Assembly (NCBI GenBank): GCA_028699065.1
Contig: JAQVVH010000001.1
Coordinates: forward strand, 1,074,326 to 1,138,325
Length of the DNA stretch: 64,000 bases
Source of the DNA: Gallionella sp.
GTDB taxonomy: Bacteria > Pseudomonadota > Gammaproteobacteria > Burkholderiales > Gallionellaceae
Direction of reading: 5' to 3'
Part shown: positions 53,888-62,131 of the stretch, piece by piece
How the letters are laid out: every line of letters starts with the position of its first letter
How positions within the stretch are numbered: the first letter of the stretch is position 1
Notes under the pieces: generated by a model
The model's database searches: none
Seen by the model: only the letters and a program-made list of their open reading frames with translations
Told to the model about the DNA's origin: nothing
Made by a program: the position numbers and the translations under genes

Positions 53888-55597
53888 TTGAAGGCATCCG
53901 ACGCACTCGCCAAATTCCTGATTGCCCACCGGGTACAGACCTGCTTCGAACTTGTGGGCGGCATGATCACCCACATGCTCGACAGCCTTGCTGAATCCGG
54001 GCAGTTCAACATCGTTTCGATGCACCATGAACAGTCCGCTGCCTTTGCGGCTGAGGGGATGGCAAGACAGACCAAGGGCAATACCATCGCTGTTGCCATG
54101 GGAACCAGTGGCCCGGGCGCGACCAACCTGATTACTGGCATCGGCAGTTGCTGGTTTGACTCAGTGCCGTGCTTGTTCATTACAGGCCAAGTCAACACGC
54201 GAGAACTAAAAGGTGAACGAGCGATTCGTCAGCAAGGTTTCCAAGAGCTGGACATCGTTGAAGTCACCCGTTCGCTGACGAAATATGCGGCGCGCGTGGA
54301 TCGGGCAGAAGACTTGCTCCCCGAGCTGCATAAGGCATTGTCGGTAGCGATCAGCGGACGCCAAGGGCCAGTATTACTGGATATTCCCAACGATGTGCAG
54401 CGAGTCGATATTCCAGATGCGCTCGTTGAACAGTGGGTGAATACTCCGCTGGCGATAGAAGCGGGTCCCGAAGCATCGCCAGTCGCACTACAAGATTTGG
54501 CAAATTTGTGCGCCGATGCACAACGACCGCTGATCTGTCTGGGGGGCGGTGCCCGTTGGGCCGAGGCGATGGATGCATGGCTGCGTGCCGCAGAAAATGC
54601 CGGCATCCCCTATGTCTCAACCTTGATGGGTCATGAGCGGGTGGTTGCCCGGGATGGGTACTTCAACATGATCGGAAGCTATGGCAACCGCGAAGCGAAC
54701 TGGGCGGTGCAGAATTGTGATTTGCTGATCGTGATCGGGGCACGTCTTGATGTCAGGCAAACAGGGGCAGATGTGGGCGACTTTGCCCGCAAGGCGCGCA
54801 TCGTCCAGATCGACATTGATCCGGCGCAACTGAATAACCGTGTGCATGCGGACTTGAACATTTGTGCTACTGCGGAAAGCTTCTTCAATGCATTCACGCC
54901 TAGCAAAGCAACCTTCCCCAAGCTGGAATCCACCTGGATGGCCGAACTTTTCCGGCAGCGTCTACAGGCCGGTGAGAATGAATACCCCGACTGGGAAATC
55001 AGCCCCAGTGAGTTGTTCGCAGGATTGAATCGCGCGTTCCGTGGGCAAACAGTGGATTACGTCTGCGATGTCGGCAATCACCAGATGTGGGCGGCGCAGA
55101 GCTTACGATTGTCTTCTGGGCAGGCTGTTCACTACAGCGGCGGTATGGGCGCGATGGGATTCGCTTTCCCGGCCGCGCTGGGTGTCGCGTTTCAGTCGCG
55201 TAGCAAGACGGTCGTGATTACTGGGGACGGCAGCATGCAGATCAACATCCAGGAACTGGATACGCTGAAGCGACTTGACCTCGACTTAACGATAATAGTG
55301 ATGAATAACGCTGTGCTGGGCATGGTCAAAAATTTCCAGGACATGTATTTCGATGGGCGCAATCAATCGACCCAAAGGGGTTACAGTAGCCCGGATTTTA
55401 CGGCCATCGCTCAGGCCTATGGCATAGCCGCAAAACGCATAAGCAATGCGGCGGAGATGAATGACATTCTGCCTGCCTTGGCAGATTACAAGGGGCCGCT
55501 GCTCATTGAGCTGATGATGGAAGGCGCGACAGAATGCCGACCACGGCTGGCATTTGGTTCTAAGCTGGACGAACAGTATCCCAAACTAGACGATTGA
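53888..55597 (+). CDS. ThDP-dependent acetolactate-synthase-like enzyme, YerE-like
   Basis: ThDP enzyme fold: HHEQSAAFAAEGMARQTKGNTIAVAMGTSGPGATNLITGIG; GDGSMQINIQELDTLKRLDLDLTIIVMNN; directly after rfbFGH. TTG start at 53888 with AAGG upstream. Confidence 0.8.
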   Translation: MKASDALAKFLIAHRVQTCFELVGGMITHMLDSLAESGQFNIVSMHHEQSAAFAAEGMARQTKGNTIAVAMGTSGPGATNLITGIGSCWFDSVPCLFITGQVNTRELKGERAIRQQGFQELDIVEVTRSLTKYAARVDRAEDLLPELHKALSVAISGRQGPVLLDIPNDVQRVDIPDALVEQWVNTPLAIEAGPEASPVALQDLANLCADAQRPLICLGGGARWAEAMDAWLRAAENAGIPYVSTLMGHERVVARDGYFNMIGSYGNREANWAVQNCDLLIVIGARLDVRQTGADVGDFARKARIVQIDIDPAQLNNRVHADLNICATAESFFNAFTPSKATFPKLESTWMAELFRQRLQAGENEYPDWEISPSELFAGLNRAFRGQTVDYVCDVGNHQMWAAQSLRLSSGQAVHYSGGMGAMGFAFPAALGVAFQSRSKTVVITGDGSMQINIQELDTLKRLDLDLTIIVMNNAVLGMVKNFQDMYFDGRNQSTQRGYSSPDFTAIAQAYGIAAKRISNAAEMNDILPALADYKGPLLIELMMEGATECRPRLAFGSKLDEQYPKLDD

Positions 55598-55608
55598 GTG
55601 CCGCTGCG

Positions 55609-56535
55609 ATGAATATAGCAATATTAGGTGCTACCAGTCAGATTGCTAAAGACCTGATCCTCGGGTTTTCGGCGGCGACGGGCTATCAATTGCATCTTTT
55701 TGCGCGCCGTATTGCAGAATTATCGACTTGGCTAGAATTGAATGGCCTGTCTGGGCGATATCCCGTCAATGCTTATGCCGAGTTTCCAAAAAATGAATTT
55801 GATGCCGTTATCAACTTTGTTGGAGCTGGTGATCCAGCACAGATCGCGGCGATGGGAAGCACAATCTTTGACATCACCCTGCGCTTTGACGAGATGGTGC
55901 TGGAATATCTTAGGACACACCCGTCATGCCGCTATCTATTCCTGAGCAGCGGCGCTGCGTACGGTTCGAACTTTGAGCAACCTGCCACGCGGGAAACCGC
56001 AGCGACTATCAGGATCAACAATCTGAAGCCGCAGGACTGGTACGGTGTGGCAAAGTTGCATGCCGAATGCAGGCATCGCGCACTGGCAGGCCTGCCCATC
56101 ATCGACATCCGCGTGTTCAATTATTTCAGTCGCACACAGGACATCAATGCCCGTTTTCTGATTGCCGATATGCTGCGCGCCATCCGCGACAAAACGGTGT
56201 TGAAGACTTCCTCTGATTACATCGTGCGCGACTATCTGCACCCATCCGATTTCTACCGTCTGGTGACAGCCCTGCTAACCGCGCCAGCAGCCAATGCGGC
56301 AGTTGATTGCTACAGTAAGGCCCCGATAGATAAGCCTAGCCTGTTGCAAGCCATGGAGAACGAATTCGGTTTGCGCTACGAAGTGACGGAATCGCCCGTC
56401 GCTATCAATGCGACAGGCGGCAAGCCACACTATTACTCTTTGAATATACGCGCTGCAGATTTTGGGTATGAGCCGAGGTTGACTTCTCTGGAGGGAATTT
56501 TAATTGAGTGTGGAGCATTGGTTCATAATGTCTAA
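55609..56535 (+). CDS. NAD(P)-dependent epimerase/reductase, YerF-like
   Basis: MNIAILGATSQIAKDLILGF Rossmann; YLFLSSGAAYGSNFEQPAT; DWYGVAKLHAE; IVRDYLHPSDFYRLV. Confidence 0.75.
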   Translation: MNIAILGATSQIAKDLILGFSAATGYQLHLFARRIAELSTWLELNGLSGRYPVNAYAEFPKNEFDAVINFVGAGDPAQIAAMGSTIFDITLRFDEMVLEYLRTHPSCRYLFLSSGAAYGSNFEQPATRETAATIRINNLKPQDWYGVAKLHAECRHRALAGLPIIDIRVFNYFSRTQDINARFLIADMLRAIRDKTVLKTSSDYIVRDYLHPSDFYRLVTALLTAPAANAAVDCYSKAPIDKPSLLQAMENEFGLRYEVTESPVAINATGGKPHYYSLNIRAADFGYEPRLTSLEGILIECGALVHNV

Positions 56536-57595
56536 TGACTGTCCTCCAACTAAACAAAAAAACAATCTTCGACCAGCTCTTGTTTTGGGTAGTGGGTTCC
56601 ATCGCCACGTGTTTGGCTCGACAGATCAGTGGGCGATTAACCCACTGTATGACTGGCACTGTCTAGTCGGGCAGGTGTCGCGTCGGTTGCAAGTGGCGGT
56701 TCCTAGTGAAGTCTTGTCGCCCGTGCAGCGATGGGAAACGCTCGTTTTGCGCGCAGTCAGTGAGAGATATAAAAATCACAGAGAACAATGGGTTGGCGAA
56801 TTCACGCAACAAGCCAGCGTAGTTGAAAACACAGCGCGCCGCGTCGTGGCCAATATCATTGATGAAGCATCTCAAAATTATCCTCAATCAACACGGGCCC
56901 AGATTCCGTTGTTGGATCTCTGGGGTGCGGTAATCTCGCTCAATTTTGATGCGGCTTGGCTGCTCAAACAATTTCGGCAGGAGAAATCAGAAGCGAAAAT
57001 CCGATGGGAAGGCTCGTCGAAATTAAGTTTGCGAGAATATAAGCGACTTACACACCATCTACTGATGAGTGGAGTTGAGGGAGGGGCGTATCGAAGAGTC
57101 TGGTTTCCCAACGGCAGCAGCATTGCGCCAGAAACCGTCCGCATGGGGCTGCATGATTACGGCACTGCACCCCATTCAATTCAGGTGGCATTTTCACATC
57201 TCAAAAAGTGGGAGCGCGACAATCGATCTCAAGGACAAATTGCTACCTGTGCCGCTGCATTGAGAGAGGCAAGCGAAGGCGTAAATAACCTACCTGAGTT
57301 TTTAGGCGAGTCACCCATGCCTCTAAGTTGGGTGGCAGATTTTCTTTACCGCCCATTGATTATCGCTGGCGTTGGGTTGTCAGACCAAGAGTCTGGTCTT
57401 TGGTGGTTGCTGGCTCAGCGCGCTAGGAATATCGCAAGAGCCGAGGCGCCTGCAAATGTTTACATCTTGGTCGGCGAAAAAGATCGCCCTGATTTTTGGC
57501 GGAGTAAACCATTCGGTATTGAGCCGATTGTTTGTGGAAATTGGGATGAGGGGTGGGAGAAGATGCTGTTGAAAGCTAGGAACTTTTCAAGTTGA
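56528..57595 (+). CDS. SIR2-like domain protein
   Basis: RPALVLGSGFHRHVFG (GxGxS-like loop), WGAVISLNFDAAWLL (T/S-x-N-[YF]-D-like), RPLIIAGVGLSDQESGLWWLLAQRAR (GxSxxD-like), VYILVGEKDRPDFW. Confidence 0.65.
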   Translation: MSNDCPPTKQKNNLRPALVLGSGFHRHVFGSTDQWAINPLYDWHCLVGQVSRRLQVAVPSEVLSPVQRWETLVLRAVSERYKNHREQWVGEFTQQASVVENTARRVVANIIDEASQNYPQSTRAQIPLLDLWGAVISLNFDAAWLLKQFRQEKSEAKIRWEGSSKLSLREYKRLTHHLLMSGVEGGAYRRVWFPNGSSIAPETVRMGLHDYGTAPHSIQVAFSHLKKWERDNRSQGQIATCAAALREASEGVNNLPEFLGESPMPLSWVADFLYRPLIIAGVGLSDQESGLWWLLAQRARNIARAEAPANVYILVGEKDRPDFWRSKPFGIEPIVCGNWDEGWEKMLLKARNFSS

Positions 57596-57759
57596 TTGCC
57601 ATCGTATTTGGCAAGGTTATTCAACTCCTACTTGTGCTCGCAATGATGTCCATTGCTTGGTTAGTCGCTTTGGTGAATGCGGTGCAAGCTTCGGCCAATA
57701 TTGGGGGGTTGGGCTATTGCTGGGGTAGGTGTTCTTCGAATTTTCCTGGCGGCTGTTAA
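57592..57759 (+). CDS. Possible TTG-initiated small membrane protein (55 aa), coupled to SIR2-like gene
   Basis: TTGA overlap with the SIR2-like stop; (M)IAIVFGKVIQLLLVLAMMSIAWLVALVNAVQASANIGGLGYCWGRCSSNFPGGC*. Confidence 0.25.
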   Translation: MIAIVFGKVIQLLLVLAMMSIAWLVALVNAVQASANIGGLGYCWGRCSSNFPGGC

Positions 57760-58997
57760 CCGTGCCTAGTCGACTAGCCCAATTTACCAACCGGATACGC
57801 AAGCTCGCAAGCCTTGCCGATCAGGTTCTGATTTCAGGCGGAAATTTCCTAACCATCGCGATCTGCGCACACAGTCTGTCGCTGTCCGAACAGGGTAAAT
57901 TTACCTACATTTTCGCCAGTTACATGGCACTATTGCTACTGAACGTATCAGGGATACTCCAAGGGGCCGCGGTTCGCGCCCCTGCGCAAAATGATTCATA
58001 CCAGCCTGCCTTGGCTAGGTTGCAGCTGGTTCAAGCCTTGCTGTTTTCATTCGCGATCTGCGCGGCGTGGTTCGGTGCGGGAGGGCTCTTCGGCTGGCAA
58101 GCCACCCTGACCGAGGCGGCATTGCTCTTCGCCTTCCTGATCACACAACAGCTGGCCGATTTTGACCGGCGCTCGGCTTACATATTCTCTGAGGCAAAAA
58201 GGGCGGCGTATTCCAGCGCTGCGCTTTATCCGCTTCGCATCATCGCTTTGTTGTTGGTTCGACCAGAGACGGTGAGCCAGGTACTCTGGGTGCTGATTTT
58301 GAGCTCGTTCCTTCCTGCGCTTCCTGCGTTGCTCATGGCGGGCAGAAGACGGCCTGTTACTGCGAACTCCTGGTCGAATGAGATTAAAGCGCATCTGGCC
58401 TACAGTCGCTTGTTCATCGCAGGAGCCCCTCTGGGTTGGCTGTGGTCGTATATTCCCATCTTCATGCTGGGCATCATGCACGGCAAAGAACAGGCGGCCC
58501 TGCTGGCAAGCATACGCGGCATTTCCAACATCGCGAACGTACTAATGGAGCAAATAGAGACCAAGGTGGTCGCGGATTGGGCGAGGATAAGTCACGGCGC
58601 CGGTGCCGAAGTGATGGCGGTGGCGGCAGTGCAACTCCTCAAGATCGGCATGGGGCTCTGGCTGCTGGGCTTGCTTGTAATCTCAGCTTTCGGGCGGGAA
58701 ATCGTGACGCTGGTTTTGGGAAATCTATATTCACCGCATTGGAACTTGTTGTTGATCGGATGGGTCGGATACGGCGTGTATTTTATGGCTCGCGTATACG
58801 GTATAAAACACCGTGTCCTAGGTTCTAACCGGGTCGAGTTTGCGGGCAATCTTGGAGGAGTGATTGCGGCGCTGATAGCGGGCTTCACACTGATTCCATC
58901 ACAGCAAGCGGTCGGCGCGGCATGGGCTTATGTGATAATCGCGGTCGCCATGGGGGGTAGCCAGATGTATTTAATGAAGAGATCGGTACGAGCATGA
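57729..58997 (+). CDS. Wzx-type polysaccharide flippase
   Basis: ~12 TM segments; ADQVLISGGNFLTIAICAHSLSLSEQGKFTYIFASYMALLLLNVSGILQGAAV; start uncertain. Confidence 0.82.
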   Translation: MFFEFSWRLLTVPSRLAQFTNRIRKLASLADQVLISGGNFLTIAICAHSLSLSEQGKFTYIFASYMALLLLNVSGILQGAAVRAPAQNDSYQPALARLQLVQALLFSFAICAAWFGAGGLFGWQATLTEAALLFAFLITQQLADFDRRSAYIFSEAKRAAYSSAALYPLRIIALLLVRPETVSQVLWVLILSSFLPALPALLMAGRRRPVTANSWSNEIKAHLAYSRLFIAGAPLGWLWSYIPIFMLGIMHGKEQAALLASIRGISNIANVLMEQIETKVVADWARISHGAGAEVMAVAAVQLLKIGMGLWLLGLLVISAFGREIVTLVLGNLYSPHWNLLLIGWVGYGVYFMARVYGIKHRVLGSNRVEFAGNLGGVIAALIAGFTLIPSQQAVGAAWAYVIIAVAMGGSQMYLMKRSVRA

Positions 58998-59842
58998 AAG
59001 AACTGTTGTCGATTTATATCCCAACGTTGAATGAAGAGATCAACCTACCGCATTGTCTGGCAAGCGTATCCAAACTGGGGGCCACCATTTTCGTGGTTGA
59101 TTCAAAGAGCACCGATCGGACTGTCGAGATCGCCAAAGCGGCTGGGTGCGAGGTTGTCACCGGAGATTGGCGTACCTTTTCGGACAAGATGAACTGGGCG
59201 ATGAAGGAGTTGCCTATCAAGACTCCCTGGATATTGCGAATTGACGCGGATGAATGGATCACAGATGAACTCATTGCAGAGATCAAAGCCAAACTTGGCA
59301 GCACGCCGGACGATGTGGGTGCATACAGCATCAATCGCAGGGTCTATTTTTTGAACCGCTGGATACGGCATGGCGGCATGTATCCGCTATGGGGAGTAAG
59401 GCTGTGGCGGACGGGCAGGGCGCGGTGCGAGGTCAGAGAGCTCGACGAACACATGGAGATCGACGGGCGCATCGAGAACCTGAAACACGACATCGTCGAT
59501 GAAGGGCGGCGCGGTTTGACGCACTGGGTACAAAAGCACAATCAGTACACAGATGCAGAGATTCGCGAGATGCTACGCGCCAGACAACCCGATGATTCAT
59601 CAACCACATTAATTCGCCAAGCGGCGCAAAAGCGCTGGCTGAAGAACAATCTCTATTACAAGCTTCCCAAGTTTTGGAGAGCGCTCATCTTTTGGGTGTA
59701 TCGGTATTTCTTCAAATTGGGATTTTTGGATGGTGTGCCAGGCTTGATCTACCACACCTTGCATGGGTTCTGGTTCCGATTCCTGATCGACTCCAAGCTT
59801 TACGAAATCGAAAGTGGGCAAAGTGGAAAATCTGATAAATAA
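58994..59842 (+). CDS. Glycosyltransferase family 2
   Basis: LLSIYIPTLNEEINLPHCLASVSKLGATIFVVDSKSTDRTVEIAKAAGCEVV; PWILRIDADEWIT. Confidence 0.92.
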   Translation: MKELLSIYIPTLNEEINLPHCLASVSKLGATIFVVDSKSTDRTVEIAKAAGCEVVTGDWRTFSDKMNWAMKELPIKTPWILRIDADEWITDELIAEIKAKLGSTPDDVGAYSINRRVYFLNRWIRHGGMYPLWGVRLWRTGRARCEVRELDEHMEIDGRIENLKHDIVDEGRRGLTHWVQKHNQYTDAEIREMLRARQPDDSSTTLIRQAAQKRWLKNNLYYKLPKFWRALIFWVYRYFFKLGFLDGVPGLIYHTLHGFWFRFLIDSKLYEIESGQSGKSDK

Positions 59843-61193
59843 ACTAAATGAATATTGGTCGCAGCGGGATCACATACCCAAGGGGGTATGGGTGTTGCTG
59901 CTTTCCTATAGTCTAGTGGCTTTCGGATCACCAATGCCACCCCGTATCACCTGGCTGGAGATCGTTATGGGTAGCGGCCTGCTGATTGGCGGAATCATGT
60001 TGACTAGGAATGTGATTCGGCAGGCACGAGAAGATTCTGTATCGAGATGGGTGTTGATACTGGCGCTTGCACTGTTGGTTGTTCCGACTTGTGTTGGTCT
60101 GATGCATGGAAACTCATGGAATAATATGGCGCGCGATATCATTCCTGTTGTATTCCTGATATCAATTTCGATATTGCTAATTCATGCAACAACTAATTCC
60201 AATCGCGCGGCATTAAGCAGGTTGGCGACGGTGCTGATTCTGTTTGTTGGTGTTGTTACAGCAATTATTTTCTTTGCCAGGGCAATACATACCTACGGAA
60301 CAATTGAAAATATGGTCGCAGGTGGGACCAATTACATTCAAGCCACTCAGGCCACTCAGGCCACTCAGGCCACTCAAGCCACTCAAGCCACTCAAGCCAC
60401 TCAAGCCACTCAAGCCACTCAAGCCGACTTTTATATAAAGGAATTGTTTCTTAAGCCATATGATCCTGCAATGCTGTTCGCGACAATATTTATTAGTGCG
60501 TGGGGTTTAGTGCTTGCAGCGAAGTCTCAGCGCGCTTGGCTGTTTGGCTGGGTTCTGATTAGCGTCGGCGCATTAATGGCATACGCATTTATGGCATTAG
60601 GCTTACGCTCATACGCAGCAGTGTATGTGCTCTCGATAGGGGTTGTATGCCTTACGCTTTATCGAGAACGAGGGTTCTATGTGAGATTGCTGCCACTGAT
60701 AATTGTGGGAGTTGCCATCTACTGGACTCAGATAGAAGCGGTTCTACATTTGCTTTGGTATAAGCAGCAGACGATAGGGTTCAATGGCAAAGCAAGCGAA
60801 TGGAAACGGGTAATTGACACAATAAGCAGTTCTACACAACCCGCACTATTTGGGACTGGCTGGGGGGGGGTGTTGGCAAATCCCATTTACGAAGATGGGG
60901 AAACGCGGTTTACGCATTCAATTATTTCCTTCTTCTTATTAAAAAGTGGATTGCTGGGTTTGGGCACTCTATTTATTTTGATGGCTACGTTGTTGAGCAA
61001 GGTGTTGCGCGTAAATGCAAGCACGGAACTCGAACGTTTTGAACAAATATTGGTAATTTCTTGTTTGCCTCCATTGGCTATCGGTGTGTTGTTTGAGCCA
61101 ACTTATAAAACTTTGAGTTTCGGAGTAATCCTGGCACTGCTTATTCTTACGATTCCATCCATAAGAATTTTTGGTCCGCGCGTGAGGCAGTAG
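59814..61193 (+). CDS. O-antigen polymerase/ligase-like (Wzy/WaaL) membrane protein
   Basis: Multi-TM; GLRSYAAVYVLSIGVVCLTLYRERGFYVRLL; SEWKRVIDTISSSTQPALFGTGWGGVLANPIYEDGETRFTHSIISFFLLKSGLLGLGTL; GTG start. Confidence 0.8.
   Translation: MGKVENLINKLNEYWSQRDHIPKGVWVLLLSYSLVAFGSPMPPRITWLEIVMGSGLLIGGIMLTRNVIRQAREDSVSRWVLILALALLVVPTCVGLMHGNSWNNMARDIIPVVFLISISILLIHATTNSNRAALSRLATVLILFVGVVTAIIFFARAIHTYGTIENMVAGGTNYIQATQATQATQATQATQATQATQATQATQADFYIKELFLKPYDPAMLFATIFISAWGLVLAAKSQRAWLFGWVLISVGALMAYAFMALGLRSYAAVYVLSIGVVCLTLYRERGFYVRLLPLIIVGVAIYWTQIEAVLHLLWYKQQTIGFNGKASEWKRVIDTISSSTQPALFGTGWGGVLANPIYEDGETRFTHSIISFFLLKSGLLGLGTLFILMATLLSKVLRVNASTELERFEQILVISCLPPLAIGVLFEPTYKTLSFGVILALLILTIPSIRIFGPRVRQ
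60342..60422 (+). repeat. In-frame 9-bp minisatellite (9 units) encoding (Ala-Thr-Gln)9
   Basis: 3 x GCCACTCAG then 6 x GCCACTCAA, exactly 81 bp, inside the polymerase-like CDS. Confidence 0.98.
60862..60870 (+). repeat. Homopolymeric G9 tract inside the polymerase-like CDS
   Basis: GGC TGG GGG GGG GTG TTG (G-W-G-G-V-L). Confidence 0.95.
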
Positions 61194-61206
61194 AGACAGG
61201 TTTTAT

Positions 61207-62058
61207 ATGCAAACAGAAAATAGCATTGTGCCAATTTGCCCAATTTGCGGCACAGCTTCCAGTTGGAGGCAAGTGGTTGCTCTGCCATCTGCATTATTTG
61301 GTAGGAGCGCAAAAATTCTGCAGTGTGCCAACTGTAAAGTCGGCCGTACTTTGCCTCCGCCTGAGGCGGGGCGGGAGTATTACGAAGACAATGCAAGAAA
61401 TGACGAGTTGTTCACACAGCGCGCAACAATATATAAAAAATTTGCGGAGGAAATATTAACGCACTTGGATGGTCTGCGTTTTCGCAAAGGAAAGCTGCTT
61501 GATTTCGGTTGTGGCGGTGGGTTTGTTTTGGAGGTCGCTTTGCAACACGGGTACGATGCCGAAGGGATCGAACTTAATTTGGAAATGTGTAGTTGGTGTG
61601 TTGAAAGAGGGCTTAAGGTTACAAGCAAAAACATCGATCAACTTGTTTCAGAAAATGCACTTTACGATGTGATTATATTTAGCTCAGTTCTTGAGCATCT
61701 TGAAGACCCTATTGCAATGCTTGAATCTTGCATGCGGATTTTGGCTCCAGATGGCGTGGTAGTTATAGCTCAAGCAAACTTCGAAGGTCTGTTGCCACGA
61801 CTATTCCCATGGGGTTGGTATGGTTGGCAACCTAAGGAGCATTTCTGGCATTTTTCACCAGTCTCATTGAGGTGCTTGTGTCAGCGCTGCAACCTTCAGG
61901 AAATCGAATTAATACAAGGAAGCTTGCATCATCCATGGTTTACAAGAGGGAGTCCAGCCGTGCTGGTCGGTAGAAATTTTGCGGCGCTGTTGGCTCGTCT
62001 GGGCGGCAAAGTTGGCATGGGTGATAACAATTATCTTCTTGCAAAGAGAATTCGATAA
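61207..62058 (+). CDS. Class I SAM-dependent methyltransferase with N-terminal zinc-ribbon-like Cys motifs
   Basis: CPICGTASSWRQ...CANCKVGRTLPPPE; LLDFGCGGGFVLEVALQHGYDAEGIELN; IIFSSVLEHLEDPIAMLE. Confidence 0.88.
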   Translation: MQTENSIVPICPICGTASSWRQVVALPSALFGRSAKILQCANCKVGRTLPPPEAGREYYEDNARNDELFTQRATIYKKFAEEILTHLDGLRFRKGKLLDFGCGGGFVLEVALQHGYDAEGIELNLEMCSWCVERGLKVTSKNIDQLVSENALYDVIIFSSVLEHLEDPIAMLESCMRILAPDGVVVIAQANFEGLLPRLFPWGWYGWQPKEHFWHFSPVSLRCLCQRCNLQEIELIQGSLHHPWFTRGSPAVLVGRNFAALLARLGGKVGMGDNNYLLAKRIR

Positions 62059-62131
62059 TGGCCGAAAAGGTAAATGTAAGTAATTCCGTTCATGCCGTGA
62101 AGTTGTGAAATATCTTCGGTGAAGAACTGAA

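Noticed and set aside
59873-59890. CATACCC-AAGG-GGGTATG hairpin in the 5' coding region of the polymerase-like gene
   Set aside because: Seven-bp stem within coding sequence; possible mRNA structure but no supporting context.
60213-60422. Minus-strand ORF with (LSG)n repeats
   Set aside because: It is the antisense shadow of the 9-bp minisatellite in the polymerase-like gene; no independent coding signal.
60342-60422. Tandem repeats considered as a CRISPR array
   Set aside because: Units are 9 bp, contiguous and without spacers; they are an in-frame coding minisatellite.
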